Source: Hydrogenophaga sp. A37
Lineage (GTDB): Bacteria; Pseudomonadota; Gammaproteobacteria; Burkholderiales; Burkholderiaceae_C
DNA: 64,000 nt
NCBI RefSeq assembly: GCF_002001205.1
Contig: NZ_MUNZ01000079.1
Span: 45,468-109,467 of the forward strand
Direction of reading: 5' to 3'
Part shown: piece after piece, positions 34,800-45,302 of the stretch
Numbering within the stretch: the first letter of the stretch is position 1
Layout of the letters: every line of letters starts with the position of its first letter
The notes under the pieces: model-generated
Told to the model about the DNA's origin: nothing
Database searches by the model: none
What the model saw: only the letters and a program-made list of their open reading frames with translations
Program-made: the position numbers and the translations under genes

Positions 34800-36020
34800 T
34801 CAGTGATCTTCAGCCGGCCGGCCCAGTGACGTGGCGGCCTCGGCCAGGGTCTGGCAACCGCAGAGCGCCATCGCGATCTCCAGCTCGTCGCGCAACAGTC
34901 GGATGATGTGGGCCACCCCGGTGGCGCCTGCGTTGGCCAGCCCGTGAACGATGGGGCGGCCGACCAACACGGCCGCCGCGCCAAGCGCCATGGCCTTGAG
35001 CACATCGGTGCCGCGCCGGATGCCGCCGTCCACCAGCACCGGTACCTCGCCGCCGATGGTTTGCATGATGGCCGGCAGCAGCTCGGCGGTCGCAGGCATG
35101 GTGTCCAGCGTGCGCCCGCCGTGGTTGGAGACGATCAGCCCGTGCGCTCCGGCCTGCACGGCGAGGCGCGCGTCGGCCGGGTGGGTGATGCCCTTGAGCA
35201 GCAGCGGCAGGCGTGTGATGGAGCGCAGCCAGGCCACATCGTCCCAGGTGGGGGCGTGGGTGAGCAGGTCGTCGAACAAGGGGCTTTGACCGGGCTGCAG
35301 CGTCTGCGGCGCGGGCGGACGCAGGCCTTGAAGGTTGATCGCGGTGATCCCGGGCGGCAAGGCAAAACCGGCACGGCGCTCGCGGTCCCTTGCGCCATTC
35401 ACCGGCGCGTCCACGGTGAGCACCAGCGCCTCGTAGCCGGCGGCTTCGGCGCGTTGCACCAGTTCCAGGGTGAAGGCGCGGTCGGGTTGCAGGTAGAGCT
35501 GGAACCACAGCGGTCCATGCGCTGCTTCGCTCAGCACGGTGCGGGCTACGTCTTCGAGTGGCGTGCTGGCCTGGGTGCTGAGCACGAAGCCGGCGCCGAG
35601 CACCGCCGCGGCCAAGGACGAGGCCATTTCGCCGTGCGGGTGCGCGAGGCGCTGGTAGGCCATCGGGGCGACGAGGATGGGGTGGGCCAGGGTGCGACCC
35701 AGCAGTTTCACCCGTGTGTGGCCGCCCGCGAGGGGGCGCAGCACGCGCGGGTGCAGGCGAAGGCGCTGCCAGGCTGCAACGTTTTCACGCAGCGTGATTT
35801 CGTCGGCCGCGCCACCGTTGAAATAGGCATCGGCCTCGGGACTCAGCGACGCGCGCGCCAGCGCTTCATGGTCGGCCAGACTGATGAGGCCTTCGGGCAG
35901 GGTGGTGCGAGGTGCAAGTGTGTGGGGGACATCGGGCCAGCCGCCGGGCCGCCCCAAGGCGGGCCCAGCCCCCTCGGGGGGCAACGACCCGCGCAGCGGT
36001 GGAGCGTGGGGGTCCTTCAT
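34800..36020 (-). CDS. FMN-dependent alpha-hydroxy-acid oxidase/dehydrogenase (LldD-like)
   Basis: A 406-residue TIM-barrel enzyme of the family of L-lactate dehydrogenase (LldD), glycolate oxidase and lactate 2-monooxygenase. Family motifs present: [49 protein letters not shown], and the catalytic His/Arg region [11 protein letters not shown]. The in-frame ATG overlaps the stop of the upstream gene (ATGA) with GAGG before it. Residues about 2-25 are then encoded by a dispersed repeat element (see findings). Its substrate, probably L-lactate or a similar hydroxy acid, is not certain. The gene lies between two iron-related blocks. Confidence 0.88.
   Translation of the reverse strand: MKDPHAPPLRGSLPPEGAGPALGRPGGWPDVPHTLAPRTTLPEGLISLADHEALARASLSPEADAYFNGGAADEITLRENVAAWQRLRLHPRVLRPLAGGHTRVKLLGRTLAHPILVAPMAYQRLAHPHGEMASSLAAAVLGAGFVLSTQASTPLEDVARTVLSEAAHGPLWFQLYLQPDRAFTLELVQRAEAAGYEALVLTVDAPVNGARDRERRAGFALPPGITAINLQGLRPPAPQTLQPGQSPLFDDLLTHAPTWDDVAWLRSITRLPLLLKGITHPADARLAVQAGAHGLIVSNHGGRTLDTMPATAELLPAIMQTIGGEVPVLVDGGIRRGTDVLKAMALGAAAVLVGRPIVHGLANAGATGVAHIIRLLRDELEIAMALCGCQTLAEAATSLGRPAEDH
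35941..36013 (-). repeat. Dispersed repeat family A, copy 3 (inside a coding region)
   Basis: Minus-strand reading starts CCCCCACGCTCCACCGCTGC and ends CTTGGGGCGGCCCGGCGG, as in the copies at 12789 and 17931. Here it lies within the 5' end of the LldD-like gene and is translated in frame. Confidence 0.8.
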
Positions 36021-36709
36021 ACCTCTGCCCACATGCGCAGCAAGTTGTGGTACGTGCCTGTGAGCCCTGTGGTCTCGTCGGTTTCACCGTGTTGCTGGCG
36101 CAGGGCCAGGATGTTCATGTCGAGTTCGTGGAGCAGTCGGCGCTGTTCGTCGCTGCGCACCATGCTCTGAATCCACAAAAAACAGGCGACGCGGTGTCCG
36201 CGCGTGACCGGGGTCACCTGGTGCAGGCTGGTGCCGGGATAGAGCACGGCGTGACCGGCGGGCAGCTTGACGCCGCGCGTGCCGTAGGTGTCGCTCACGG
36301 TCAGTTCGCCGCCGTCGTATTCGCTGGGGTCATTCAGGAACACGGTGCATGACACGTCGGTGCGCACGTGTTCGGTGGTGCCGGCGTCAGTCTGCTTGAG
36401 CCGGATGGCGTTGTCGATGTGGTAACCGTAGGTGTTGGCCTCGCCGCTGTAGCGGTTGACGCGCGGTGTGAAGATGCGCAGCGGCAGGGCGGCGCTGAAG
36501 AACATCGGCGAACGGTTCAGGCCGTTCAGCACCGTCGCGCGGATGGCCTGTGCGGCCGGGCTGTCGTGCGACAACTGCTGGTTGTTCTTGACGGTGCGGG
36601 CCTGTGGGCCAGCGCTGTCGCGGCCGTCGGCCCACGGCGCCTCAGACAAGCATTGGCGGGCTTGGGCCAGATCGTCTGGCGAGAGGATGTCGGGCAGGGT
36701 GATCAGCAT
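36017..36709 (-). CDS. PKHD-type Fe(II)/2-oxoglutarate dioxygenase (PiuC/YbiX family)
   Basis: A 230-residue member of the YbiX/PiuC family, iron- and 2-oxoglutarate-dependent hydroxylases regularly encoded next to catecholate TonB receptors (Fiu or PiuA). The double-stranded beta-helix core carries [10 protein letters not shown] (His and Asp of the iron triad), [13 protein letters not shown] and [19 protein letters not shown] chose the internal ATG ([13 protein letters not shown]), which matches the family N-terminus; the upstream GTG at 36736 would add nine residues. It follows the receptor gene, separated by a terminator, and overlaps the next gene by four bases. Confidence 0.9.
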   Translation of the reverse strand: MLITLPDILSPDDLAQARQCLSEAPWADGRDSAGPQARTVKNNQQLSHDSPAAQAIRATVLNGLNRSPMFFSAALPLRIFTPRVNRYSGEANTYGYHIDNAIRLKQTDAGTTEHVRTDVSCTVFLNDPSEYDGGELTVSDTYGTRGVKLPAGHAVLYPGTSLHQVTPVTRGHRVACFLWIQSMVRSDEQRRLLHELDMNILALRQQHGETDETTGLTGTYHNLLRMWAEV

Positions 36710-36747
36710 CGTGGGTGGATGGGGTGTGATGGTCACCCCTTTCAGGC

Positions 36748-36774
36748 AAAAAGCCGCCCCGGGCTCGGGGCGGC
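36748..36774 (-). terminator. Terminator after the TonB-dependent receptor
   Basis: Hairpin GCCGCCCC-loop-GGGGCGGC followed on the minus strand by TTTTTGCC, just below the receptor stop codon. Some read-through may feed piuC. Confidence 0.85.
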
Positions 36775-36806
36775 GTCTTTGTCGACTCTTCTGGGTGTGA
36801 CGGGCG

Positions 36807-39122
36807 TCAGAACTTCAGGCTGGCGGTCACTTGCAGCGTGCGACCGGCACCGGGGATGTAGTGCCCTGGGTAGAGCTGGTCGGCGTAGAGCTTGTTGGTG
36901 ATGTTGCTCAGGTTGGCCTTGAGCGTCAGGCGATCGAAGTCGAACTTGTATTCCGCCATCAGGTCACCCGTGACGTAGGACGGCACGTTCCACTCGACAC
37001 GGGTGGGTTTCTGCTGGCTGCGGAAGTTCAAACCCGCGCCCACACGCAGCTTGGGGGTGAGCTGGTAGGTGGTCCACACCGTGCCGCTGTGCTCGGGCGT
37101 GAGCGAAGGACGGTCGCCCACACGTTCACCCGGCGTGCTCTGGGTGCAGGCACCCGTGGTAGGGCAGGGCGCCGCGTTGTCCACGCGGGCCACCGGGATC
37201 CACATGTAGGAGCCGAACACTTCCCACTGGGGCGTGAGGCGGCCGGAGATGTCGGTCTCGAAACCGGCCACGTGGCGCCGGCCGCTGAGTGTGATGACCG
37301 GCAGATCCGGGTCGGTGTTGCGCTCGTTGAGCTTGGTGGAGCGGAACACGGCCAGGCGCGTGGTGAAGCGCTTGTCGGCGGAATCGAGCTTGGCGCCGAT
37401 CTCCATGTTGATGCTCTTCTCGGGCGGCGTGTTCACGTTGGACGCGCCCAGCGAATAGGCGTCGCCCGAGGTGTTGAACGAGGTGCCGGCCGAAGCGTGG
37501 AAGGAGTGCAGAGCCGTGGGCTGGAACAACACGCCCACGCGCTGGCTCATCTCTGAGACCTTCATGCGGTAGCTCTCGGCGGTCACCGGGCCGGGTGCGT
37601 CGTTGGGCAGGCCGAAGCTGTCGTAGTCGCCGGTCAGGTGGTCGTAGCGCAGGCCGCCCACCAGTTTCCACTGAGGCGCCACCTGCACCGTGTCCTGCAC
37701 ATAGGCGCCAACACCTTGTGCCACGTACTGGTTGTTGATGCGCAGCACGCGGGTGGATTCGTCGACCCAGGCGCCGTCGTTGGGCGTGCCAATCGTGGTG
37801 GTCGGCTTGGTGATGGTCACACCGCCTTGCGCGGCGGAGCGCGCCGCGTACACGGTGCGCTTTTCGCGCGACACCTCAGCACCGGCAATCAGCTCGTGCT
37901 TGAAACCCAGGCCTTCGAACTTGGTGTTGAAGTCGGTCTGGGCATGGACGTTGTCCATGTCCTGGATCTTCAGATGGTTGCCGCGGGTCAGCACCGTGCC
38001 AGAACCGTAGTTGGCCAGGCTGACGGCAGTGGGGCACTGCGGGTTGGTGACCACGCCGGTTTCGGCGTTGGTGTTCCGTGTGCAAAAGCGGATGGCGCCC
38101 GAACGTTGGTCGCGCTCGAACTGGCCGACGCGCACCTGCGTTTTGAGCTCGCTGTCGCGGCTGAAGCGGTGTGTGTGACCCAGTGTGGCGATGGTGCCGC
38201 CACTGTGGCTGTAGTCGCTGGCGGCGCCGTAGTAGGCGTCGGGCTTGAGCGGCAGCAGAACGCGGTTGCTCGCGCCAGGGGCGGGGGCGATGTAGGGAAT
38301 GCCGTAGTTGACACCGTTGTCGTTGTCGAGGTGGTACAGGCTGGCGAGGAATTCGTCTTTTTCACCGATGCCGTTGCGGTAGGCGATGGCCGCACCCCGT
38401 TTGTCCAGGCTGGCGCCCGCGCCGTTGTTGTCGGCCTTCGTGGCCATGGCGTTCAGGCGCAGCGCAGCGCTCTCGCCGGTCTTGATGTTGAAGTCGCCGG
38501 TGGCACGCACGTACTTGTGGCTGCCCAGGGTCAGATCGACCTGGTGTTCGTCGATCAGGCGCGGCGTCTTGCTGACCTGGTTGACGGCGCCGCCGGTGGA
38601 GCCGCGGCCGAACAGCATCGAGGCCGAGCCGCGCAGCACTTCCATGCGGTCGAGGTTGAAGGTGTCGCGGTCGTAGATCGCGGGGTCGCGCATGCCGTCG
38701 ATGAACAGGTCGCCGGTGGCCTGCAGCGCGAAGCCACGCAGGCGGATGTCTTCTTCGCCGCCTTCGGCCGCCAGGAAGGTGATGCCGGCGGTGTTCTTGA
38801 GGGCTTCCTTGAGGGTGTCGAGGTTGCGGTCATCGATCAACTTTTCGGTGACCACGGTCACCGATTGCGGGATGTCGCGCAGTTGCTGCTTGCCCTTGCC
38901 GATGGTGGTTTCGGTCGCCTGCAAGGCGTCTTTGCCTTCGGGCGCCATGGCCTGTTCGCGCACCACGACCGTGGGCAGCGTTTTCTCCGGTGGTGGGGTG
39001 GTCTGGGCGAGGGCGTTGAAGGAGCCTGCGAGCAGCATGGCACCCAGGGGGAGCATCACGCTCGGTGTGGCAGCAGAGGGTGCGGCTGCGCCGTTGCGCA
39101 GGGGTTTGTGGCGTTGAGACAT
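36807..39122 (-). CDS. TonB-dependent catecholate siderophore receptor (Fiu/PiuA type)
   Basis: A 771-residue outer-membrane receptor that imports iron bound to catecholates using TonB energy. Signal peptide about residues 1-38 (SFNALAQTT cleavage region), plug domain about 60-190 ([25 protein letters not shown] segment, [20 protein letters not shown]), then a 22-strand barrel ending in ...TASLKF with the C-terminal aromatic needed for assembly. The start [10 protein letters not shown] was chosen over an upstream ATG because it gives a better signal peptide. Its partner piuC-type dioxygenase lies downstream. A Fur-like site is upstream. The exact ligand cannot be told. Confidence 0.92.
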   Translation of the reverse strand: MSQRHKPLRNGAAAPSAATPSVMLPLGAMLLAGSFNALAQTTPPPEKTLPTVVVREQAMAPEGKDALQATETTIGKGKQQLRDIPQSVTVVTEKLIDDRNLDTLKEALKNTAGITFLAAEGGEEDIRLRGFALQATGDLFIDGMRDPAIYDRDTFNLDRMEVLRGSASMLFGRGSTGGAVNQVSKTPRLIDEHQVDLTLGSHKYVRATGDFNIKTGESAALRLNAMATKADNNGAGASLDKRGAAIAYRNGIGEKDEFLASLYHLDNDNGVNYGIPYIAPAPGASNRVLLPLKPDAYYGAASDYSHSGGTIATLGHTHRFSRDSELKTQVRVGQFERDQRSGAIRFCTRNTNAETGVVTNPQCPTAVSLANYGSGTVLTRGNHLKIQDMDNVHAQTDFNTKFEGLGFKHELIAGAEVSREKRTVYAARSAAQGGVTITKPTTTIGTPNDGAWVDESTRVLRINNQYVAQGVGAYVQDTVQVAPQWKLVGGLRYDHLTGDYDSFGLPNDAPGPVTAESYRMKVSEMSQRVGVLFQPTALHSFHASAGTSFNTSGDAYSLGASNVNTPPEKSINMEIGAKLDSADKRFTTRLAVFRSTKLNERNTDPDLPVITLSGRRHVAGFETDISGRLTPQWEVFGSYMWIPVARVDNAAPCPTTGACTQSTPGERVGDRPSLTPEHSGTVWTTYQLTPKLRVGAGLNFRSQQKPTRVEWNVPSYVTGDLMAEYKFDFDRLTLKANLSNITNKLYADQLYPGHYIPGAGRTLQVTASLKF

Positions 39123-39193
39123 GTCAGCATCGTCGATCGGGTTGTCGGCTGGCTTCAACGGGCTGCGCTGTGGCTGGCTGGAATCTTTATGCT

Positions 39194-39218
39194 ATTGCAA
39201 ACACGAACGATTCGCAAT
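39194..39218. promoter_or_regulatory. Candidate Fur box of the TonB-dependent receptor
   Basis: ATTGC and GCAAT arms 25 bp end to end, with AACGATTCGCAAT at one side, a betaproteobacterial Fur-like pattern. Located 72 bp upstream of the receptor start. Weaker than the site before tonB. Confidence 0.5.
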
Positions 39219-39381
39219 AAATTGACGCCAATGAAGCGGCATTTGTTGATTTGTGTAGCAACTGCCCAACATACTGTGCTGGCGGCGGACGCGGGCCGCT
39301 GGCGCGGACCCGTCCATGATCGGCATGCTGCACAGCAACAAAAGCTATCAGACTCATGAAGACTATCAATTCGAGTAATCG

Positions 39382-39396
39382 ATAGTGCTGGTCTAT
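39382..39396 (+). promoter_or_regulatory. Candidate OxyR half site upstream of ahpC
   Basis: ATAG-N7-CTAT, the spacing of one OxyR half-element, 68 bp before the ahpC ATG and overlapping TATGAT (39394-39399), a possible -10. A second matching half-element is not clear, so this is tentative. Confidence 0.4.
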
Positions 39397-39463
39397 GATT
39401 CATGCCATCGAGTTGCTTTCAGCTCCGATCACCGCCTCCCTCAACCCAACCCAAGGAAACACC

Positions 39464-40027
39464 ATGTCCCTGATCAACACCCAAGTCCAACCCTTCAAGA
39501 CCCAGGCCTTCCACAATGGCAAGTTCATCGAAGTCTCCGACGAAAGCCTGAAGGGCAAGTGGTCCGTCCTGATCTTCATGCCGGCCGCCTTCACCTTCAA
39601 CTGCCCGACCGAAGTGGAAGACGCTGCCGACAACTACGCCGAGTTCCAGAAGGCCGGCGCCGAGGTCTACATCGTCACGACCGACACGCACTTCTCGCAC
39701 AAGGTCTGGCACGAGACCAGCCCCGCCGTGGGCAAGGCCAAGTTCCCGCTGGTGGGTGACCCGACCCACACCCTGACCAACGCGTTTGGCGTGCACATCC
39801 CAGAAGAAGGCTTGGCGCTGCGCGGCACGTTTGTGATCAACCCCGACGGCATCATCAAGACCGCCGAGATCCACTCCAACGAAATCGCCCGCGACGTCAA
39901 GGAAACCCTGCGCAAGCTGAAGGCCGCCCAGTACACCGCCGCCAACCCAGGCCAGGTGTGCCCGGCCAAGTGGAACGAAGGCGCCAAGACGATTGCTCCT
40001 TCCTTGGAACTCGTCGGAAAAATCTAA
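39464..40027 (+). CDS. ahpC: Alkyl hydroperoxide reductase subunit C (2-Cys peroxiredoxin)
   Basis: AhpC reduces hydrogen peroxide, alkyl hydroperoxides and peroxynitrite in the cytoplasm. The 187-residue protein has the peroxidatic Cys47 in AFTFNCPTE and the resolving Cys166 in [11 protein letters not shown], as in typical 2-Cys peroxiredoxins. It is recharged by AhpF, encoded 238 bp downstream; a family B repeat fills part of that gap. The start [17 protein letters not shown] is the family N-terminus, preceded by AAGGAA. Confidence 0.97.
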   Translation: MSLINTQVQPFKTQAFHNGKFIEVSDESLKGKWSVLIFMPAAFTFNCPTEVEDAADNYAEFQKAGAEVYIVTTDTHFSHKVWHETSPAVGKAKFPLVGDPTHTLTNAFGVHIPEEGLALRGTFVINPDGIIKTAEIHSNEIARDVKETLRKLKAAQYTAANPGQVCPAKWNEGAKTIAPSLELVGKI

Positions 40028-40110
40028 CCCCCCTGCGCCGCGCCTTGCGGCGCGTCTTCCCCCCAGGGGGACAACGCGAGCGGCCTGGCAAAGCCAGTTC
40101 CGCCGCGTTC
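40027..40110 (+). repeat. Dispersed repeat family B, copy 1
   Basis: About 84 bp: CCCCCTGCGCCGCGCCTTGC, GGCGCGTCTTCCCCCCAGGG, CGAGCGGCCTGGCAAAGCCA and TTCCGCCGCGTTCTGGGT in order. The same block occurs inverted at 53583-53707. It lies between ahpC and ahpF and includes three nested hairpins. Confidence 0.8.
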
Positions 40111-40265
40111 TGGGTGAACTGCCTCGCGATCCTCCAAGGTGGCAGTTGTCTCCCTCTTTTGTTTGGCAGTACCGCTGCCTCATGGGCTTCCGTCACGAGC
40201 GGTGGCTCATGCACCAGCGGCATTGGTTCCGCACATCCCTCTGTTCCCTTCTTCAGGAGTCCGCC

Positions 40266-41846
40266 ATGCTTGACGCCACCCTCAAATCCCAGCTTCAGAC
40301 CTACCTCGGCATGCTGCGCCAGCCGATCCGGCTGATCGCGTCGCTGGATGACAGCGACACCGGCACCGAGATGCGTGGGCTGCTGGACGACATCGTTTCG
40401 CTGTCGGACAGGGTCACGCTGGACACCTCGGGCGACGATGCGCGCAAGCCTTCTTTTGTGGTGGCACGTGAAGGTGAGACCGCAGGCGTGCGCTTCGCCG
40501 GCCTGCCGTTGGGCCACGAGTTCACCTCGCTGGTGCTGGCGCTGCTGTGGACCGGTGGCCACCCACCCAAGGTCGAGGCTGACGTGATCGAGTCGATCAA
40601 GGCCCTGGACGGTGATTTCAGCTTCGAGGTCTACATGTCCCTGACCTGCCACAACTGCCCGGACGTGGTGCAGGCGCTGTCGCTGATGGCGATCTTCAAC
40701 CCCAAGGTCAAGACGGTGGTGATCGAAGGTGGCGCGTTCCAGCAAGAAGTTGCCGACCGCGAGATCATGGCCGTGCCCATGGTGTTCCTGAACGGCAAGG
40801 TCTTCGGTTCCGGGCGCATGTCGGTGGAAGAAATCGTGGCCAAACTGGACACGAACTCGGGCGACCGCGAAGCCGCCAAGCTCAACGCCAAGGACCCGTT
40901 TGACGTGTTGATCATCGGTGGTGGTCCGGCTGGTGCGGCGGCAGCGGTGTATGCGGCCCGCAAGGGCATTCGCGTGGGCGTGGCGGCCGAGCGTTTCGGT
41001 GGCCAGGTCAACGACACCATGGCCATCGAGAACTACATCTCGGTGCTCGAAACCGACGGCCCCAAGTTCGCTGCCGCGCTGGAAGCCCAGGTGCGCCACT
41101 ACGAGGTGGACATCATGAACCTGCAGCGCGCCGACAAGATCATCCCCGCTGAAGAGCCGGGCGGTCTGGTGCAGGTGCAGATGGCCCATGGCGGTGTGCT
41201 CCAGGCGCGCAGCGTGATCCTGTCCACCGGCGCGCGCTGGCGCAACGTCAATGTGCCGGGCGAGCAGGCATACAAGAACAAGGGCGTGGCCTACTGCCCG
41301 CACTGCGACGGGCCGCTGTTCAAGGGCAAGCGCACGGCGGTCATCGGCGGTGGCAACTCGGGCGTCGAAGCCGCGATTGATTTGGCCGGCATCGTGCAGC
41401 ACGTGACCCTGGTTGAATTCGCCGACCAGCTCAAGGCCGACGCGGTGCTGGTGAGCAAGCTGAAAAGCCTGCCCAATGTGACGATCCATGTGAATGCTCA
41501 GACCACTGAGATCACCGGTGCCGAGGGCAAGGTGAATGGTCTGAAGTACAAGGACCGTGCGACCAACGAAGAACACTTGGTGCCGCTGGAAGGCGTGTTC
41601 GTGCAGATCGGTCTCGTGCCCAACACCGAGTTCCTCAAGGGCACGATTGAGCTGAGCCGCTTCGGCGAGATCGTGGTCAATGCCAAAGGTCACACCAATG
41701 TGCCGGGCGTTTTCGCTGCGGGCGATTGCACCACGGTGCCGTACAAGCAGATCGTGATCGCTGCGGGCGACGGCGCCAAGGCCGCTCTGAGCGCTTTCGA
41801 TCACCTGATCCGCCAGCCGGTCCCCGCCGAGGCCGTGGCCGCCTGA
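40266..41846 (+). CDS. ahpF: Alkyl hydroperoxide reductase subunit F
   Basis: AhpF is the NADH-dependent flavoprotein disulfide reductase that reduces AhpC. The 526-residue protein has a double thioredoxin-fold N-terminus with redox Cys128/Cys131 in SLTCHNCPD, an FAD-binding domain ([14 protein letters not shown]), the second redox pair Cys344/Cys347 in AYCPHCDGP, and an NADH domain ([13 protein letters not shown]) before [14 protein letters not shown]. All four redox Cys are present. ATG chosen after AGGAG. Confidence 0.97.
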   Translation: MLDATLKSQLQTYLGMLRQPIRLIASLDDSDTGTEMRGLLDDIVSLSDRVTLDTSGDDARKPSFVVAREGETAGVRFAGLPLGHEFTSLVLALLWTGGHPPKVEADVIESIKALDGDFSFEVYMSLTCHNCPDVVQALSLMAIFNPKVKTVVIEGGAFQQEVADREIMAVPMVFLNGKVFGSGRMSVEEIVAKLDTNSGDREAAKLNAKDPFDVLIIGGGPAGAAAAVYAARKGIRVGVAAERFGGQVNDTMAIENYISVLETDGPKFAAALEAQVRHYEVDIMNLQRADKIIPAEEPGGLVQVQMAHGGVLQARSVILSTGARWRNVNVPGEQAYKNKGVAYCPHCDGPLFKGKRTAVIGGGNSGVEAAIDLAGIVQHVTLVEFADQLKADAVLVSKLKSLPNVTIHVNAQTTEITGAEGKVNGLKYKDRATNEEHLVPLEGVFVQIGLVPNTEFLKGTIELSRFGEIVVNAKGHTNVPGVFAAGDCTTVPYKQIVIAAGDGAKAALSAFDHLIRQPVPAEAVAA

Positions 41847-41865
41847 TCCTTCAGGAGAAAGCATG

Positions 41866-41897
41866 AAAAAAGCCGCTGGGGTGACCCAGCGGCTTTT
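41866..41897. terminator. Bidirectional terminator between ahpF and actP
   Basis: Perfect hairpin AAGCCGCTGGG-GTGA-CCCAGCGGCTT with A-run before and T-run after, serving both convergent genes. Confidence 0.92.
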
Positions 41898-41936
41898 TGT
41901 TTTCTGACGGACCGAAGGGGTCCGCCGAACAGCAGA

Positions 41937-43754
41937 TCAGTGACCCGATGCGCCCGAAGCACCGATGCCGGTCTCCGAACGCACCTGCTGCGCCAGGAAG
42001 CCTGCACGGTCCACCTTGGCGCGCGCGCTGCGGTCCAGCATCGAGAACAGCCAGATGCCCACGAAGCCGATGGTCATGGAGAACAGGGCTGGGGATGTGT
42101 AGGGGAACCAGGCCGAGCCCTTGGGATTGCCCAGCGTGGCTTCCCACACCGAGGGCGACACAACCGTCAGCGCCACCGAAGAGATCAGGCCCAGGAAACC
42201 ACCGATCACAGCGCCCTTGGTCGTGCAGTCTTTCCACAGCACGCTCATGAACAGCACCGGGAAGTTCGCCGAGGCGGCGATGGCAAAAGCCAGTGACACC
42301 ATGAAGGCGATGTTCTGCTTCTCGAAGGCAATGCCCAGCACCACAGCGACGATGCCGAGGCAGATCGTGGTGATCTTTGACACGCGCAGTTCGGAAGCGC
42401 TGTCGGCCTTGCCCTTCTTGAACACCGTGGAGTACAGGTCGTGAGATACGGCAGAGGCGCCCGAGAGCGTCAAGCCCGCCACCACGGCGAGGATGGTTGC
42501 GAAGGCCACGGCCGAGATGAAGCCGAGGAACACGTTGCCGCCGACGGCGTTGGCCAGGTGAATGGCGGCCATGTTGTTGCCACCCATCAAAGCGCCCTTG
42601 GCGTCCAGGAAGTCAGGGTTGGTCAGCACGAAGGTGATGGCGCCAAAACCGATGATGAAGGTCAGCAGGTAGAAGTAGCCGATCCAGCCCGTGGCCCACA
42701 TCACCGACTTGCGCGCTTCCTTGGCGCTCGGGACGGTGAAGAAGCGCATCAGGATGTGCGGCAGACCGGCGGTACCGAACATCAGCGCCATGCCGAAGCT
42801 GATGGCGGAGATGGGGTCTTTCACGAAGTTGCCCGGGCCCATGATCGAGAAACCGGCCTTGGTGGCATCGGGCATGGCGTTGGCCGTGGCGAGGTCCTTG
42901 GCGGCCTTGGCAACGGCTTCAGGCGTCGATGCGGCAGCGGAGGCTGCGGTGGCCGCAGCGGTGGCGGTGTCTTTGGCGGCTCCGCCCAGTTGCGCCTTGA
43001 TTTCAACGGCCTTGGCGAACATCGCTTCAGGGCTGAAGCCAAAGTGCCACAGCACCATGAAGGCCATGAACGACGCGCCGCCCAGCAGCAAACAGGCCTT
43101 GATGATCTGCACCCAGGTGGTGGCGGTCATGCCACCGAACAACACGTAGACCATCATCAGCGCGCCAACGATGATCACGGCGATGTAGTACTCCAGGCCG
43201 AAGAGCAGCTTGATCAACTGACCGGCGCCGACCATCTGTGCGATCAGGTAGAAGGCCACCACCACCAGCGTGCCCGAGGCGGCAAAGATGCGCACCGGGG
43301 TCTGGTCGAAGCGGAACGCGGCCACGTCGGCGAAGGTGAACTTGCCCAGGTTGCGCAGGCGCTCGGCCATCAGGAAGGTGATCACAGGCCAGCCCACGAG
43401 GAAGCCGATGGAGTAGATCAGGCCGTCAAAACCGCTGGCCATCACGGCCGCAGAAATACCGAGGAACGAAGCGGCCGACATGTAGTCGCCCGCAATCGCC
43501 AGACCGTTCTGGAAGCCGGTGATGCCGCCACCGGCGGTGTAGAAGTCGGACGCGCTCTTGGTCTTGGCGGCGGCCCACTTGGTGATGAACAGCGTGCCCA
43601 CCACGAACAGCGCGAACATCGTGATGGCCGTCCAGTTGGTGGCCTGTTTCTCGGCCTGACCCAGATCGGCGCCCGCCGACCAGGCTGCAAATGAAACACC
43701 AAACAGCGCGAGCAGGGTCAGGACGCGGCGGGTGTGCTTGTTGGAAAAATTCAT
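41937..43754 (-). CDS. actP: Cation/acetate symporter ActP
   Basis: A 605-residue sodium:solute symporter of the ActP branch, importing acetate and related short carboxylates. It has a signal-like N-terminal helix (as E. coli ActP does), about 13 membrane segments, and SSS motifs such as [20 protein letters not shown] and [19 protein letters not shown] roughly 70-residue alanine-rich loop at about residues 240-310 separates two helices. The ATG overlaps the stop of the DUF485 gene upstream (4-bp overlap), the standard yjcH-actP pair. Located next to ppsR/ppsA, fitting acetate use through gluconeogenesis. Confidence 0.93.
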   Translation of the reverse strand: MNFSNKHTRRVLTLLALFGVSFAAWSAGADLGQAEKQATNWTAITMFALFVVGTLFITKWAAAKTKSASDFYTAGGGITGFQNGLAIAGDYMSAASFLGISAAVMASGFDGLIYSIGFLVGWPVITFLMAERLRNLGKFTFADVAAFRFDQTPVRIFAASGTLVVVAFYLIAQMVGAGQLIKLLFGLEYYIAVIIVGALMMVYVLFGGMTATTWVQIIKACLLLGGASFMAFMVLWHFGFSPEAMFAKAVEIKAQLGGAAKDTATAAATAASAAASTPEAVAKAAKDLATANAMPDATKAGFSIMGPGNFVKDPISAISFGMALMFGTAGLPHILMRFFTVPSAKEARKSVMWATGWIGYFYLLTFIIGFGAITFVLTNPDFLDAKGALMGGNNMAAIHLANAVGGNVFLGFISAVAFATILAVVAGLTLSGASAVSHDLYSTVFKKGKADSASELRVSKITTICLGIVAVVLGIAFEKQNIAFMVSLAFAIAASANFPVLFMSVLWKDCTTKGAVIGGFLGLISSVALTVVSPSVWEATLGNPKGSAWFPYTSPALFSMTIGFVGIWLFSMLDRSARAKVDRAGFLAQQVRSETGIGASGASGH

Positions 43755-44059
43755 TTCGTCACCGCCTTGATCACCGCATTGGACAGTTCGTCGAACTCGG
43801 TGTTCGCGCGCTTGACATAAATGGCCGTGATCACGATGGTGAACACGATGACGCCGAAGCCGATGGGAATGCCCATGGTCATCACGCCGCTGCCGATTGT
43901 TTGTGAGAGGAACTCTTTGTTGAAGGCCACGAGCAAGATGAAGCCGTAGTACACGACCATCATTGCCAGCGTCAGCCACCAGCCAAAGCTTGATCGCTTG
44001 GCTCTGAGCTCCTGGTATTTCGGATTGCTTGCAATCCGTTGAACCAGATCATTTTCCAT
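43751..44059 (-). CDS. DUF485 membrane protein (YjcH-like partner of ActP)
   Basis: A 102-residue protein with two membrane helices (residues about 27-48 and 62-86) and the DUF485 pattern [19 protein letters not shown]. The family is nearly always encoded with ActP and is presumed to assist it. I chose ATG (MENDLVQR), preceded by AGGAGA; the frame would otherwise add 20 residues. CCCTAGGG lies about 104 bp upstream. Confidence 0.92.
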   Translation of the reverse strand: MENDLVQRIASNPKYQELRAKRSSFGWWLTLAMMVVYYGFILLVAFNKEFLSQTIGSGVMTMGIPIGFGVIVFTIVITAIYVKRANTEFDELSNAVIKAVTK

Positions 44060-44162
44060 ACCGTCTCCTTCTGTGGGTTTGAACAGAAGGCAGAGTAGGT
44101 TCCACCACTTACGTTGCACTTACCCAAACGCGCACGCGCTCGCTTGCGAAGGGGGGACTTTC

Positions 44163-44171
44163 CCTAGGGCA
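44163..44171 (-). promoter_or_regulatory. CCTAGG-containing element upstream of DUF485-actP
   Basis: On the minus strand it reads GCCCTAGGG and then AAAG. The 9-mer TGCCCTAGG (minus-strand span 44164-44172) occurs in the same orientation upstream of the DUF294 gene. The function is unknown; a shared regulator is possible. Confidence 0.35.
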
Positions 44172-44235
44172 TGCGCTGGCGTTTTGTCAGACGTGTGTAA
44201 TGTCTGAATGCAGCAGACACTCTCTGAATGGCCGC

Positions 44236-45057
44236 TCAATACGCCAGCCGCTCCGGTCGAATTTCCTGCAGGATGGTGGTGGCGATCTCTTCAATCGACT
44301 TGGTGGTGGTGGAGAGCCAGCGAATGCCCTCGCGGCGCATCATGGCCTCGGCTTCATTGACCTCAGCCCGGCAGTTCTCCAGGCTCGCGTAGCGTGAGTT
44401 GGGGCGCCGCTCGTTGCGGATCTCACTCAGGCGCTCCGGCGCAATCGTGAGGCCAAAGATCTTCTTGCGGTGTGGCACCAGGGCAGGCGGCAGCTTGCGC
44501 CGGTCGAAGTCTTCCGGGATCAGCGGGTAGTTCGATGCCTTCAGGCCGTGCTGCATGGCCAGGTAGAGCGAGGTGGGGGTCTTGCCGCTGCGGCTCACGC
44601 CCACCAGGATCACATCCGAGCCCGCCAGATCTTTGTGGCTCTGGCCGTCGTCGTGCATGAGCGAGAAGTTGATCGCTTCAATGCGGTCGTTGTATTCCTT
44701 GCTCTTGGACGCGTCCGAGAAACGCCCGACGCGGTGGTTGGACTTGATGCCCAGCTCGTCTTCCAGCGGCTCCACGAAGGTGCCGAACATGTCGAGCATC
44801 ATGCCGTTGCAGTGCGCCTTCACCACCGCCAACACGTCCATGTTCACCACGGTCGCAAAGACCAACGGTCGTTTGCCCTCGACCTCGGCCGTGTGGTTGA
44901 TCTGGCGCACCGCCTGGTGGGCCTTGTCCACGCTGTCCAGAAACGGCAGGCGCACGCGGCGCATGTCGATTTCAAACTGGTTGAGGATGGCGTTGCCGAA
45001 GGTCTCCGCGGTGATGCCGGTGCCGTCGGAGAGGAAAAAGGCCGTTCTGGTGGGCAT
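44236..45057 (-). CDS. ppsR: PEP synthase regulatory kinase/phosphorylase
   Basis: A 273-residue DUF299 protein, the bifunctional ADP-dependent kinase and phosphate-dependent phosphorylase that inactivates and reactivates PEP synthase by modifying a Thr next to the catalytic His. The P-loop-like [16 protein letters not shown] and the N-terminus [20 protein letters not shown] are diagnostic. It is divergent from its target, ppsA, a common proteobacterial arrangement. Confidence 0.95.
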   Translation of the reverse strand: MPTRTAFFLSDGTGITAETFGNAILNQFEIDMRRVRLPFLDSVDKAHQAVRQINHTAEVEGKRPLVFATVVNMDVLAVVKAHCNGMMLDMFGTFVEPLEDELGIKSNHRVGRFSDASKSKEYNDRIEAINFSLMHDDGQSHKDLAGSDVILVGVSRSGKTPTSLYLAMQHGLKASNYPLIPEDFDRRKLPPALVPHRKKIFGLTIAPERLSEIRNERRPNSRYASLENCRAEVNEAEAMMRREGIRWLSTTTKSIEEIATTILQEIRPERLAY

Positions 45058-45302
45058 GCTGGGTCTCTGGCAGGGGTTTGCAAAAAATTCAGGTCAGGGC
45101 ACAGCAGTTTTCATGCCGCAGTGGACGCTCTGGCCGTCGGGAGTGGGCTGCCGCCCTACAATCTGGGGCTCGCGCGGAATCCATTATCCGATTGCCCCGC
45201 CCTGTTTGCAGCACCGTTGCCCGGAGCAAGACCCACAACAGAACCACAGGTCGACAGCTGGCGCAAGGAGCCCCCGGTTTTTTCAACCTTAGGAGTCTTC
45301 CC

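Larger units (their letters stand above)
39123..39463. other. Divergent intergenic region between TonB receptor and ahpC (341 bp)
   Basis: Lower GC than its surroundings. It holds a Fur-like palindrome near the receptor and an OxyR-like half site near ahpC, and no credible coding frame. Confidence 0.7.

Noticed and set aside
40027..40110. Family B repeat as a simple terminator of ahpC
   Set aside because: Hairpins are strong but no T-run follows, and the block recurs elsewhere; I list it as a repeat.
39897..41864. Minus-strand frame opposite ahpF
   Set aside because: Complete overlap with a textbook ahpF and no plausible start or ribosome-binding site.
43755..43979. N-terminal extension of ActP across the DUF485 gene
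   Set aside because: DUF485 is a well-known partner gene in another frame and the ATG at 43754 forms the usual overlap with its stop.
45157..45162. TACAAT as the ppsA promoter -10
   Set aside because: No acceptable -35 at 16-19 bp and the distance to the start is ordinary; not enough to call.
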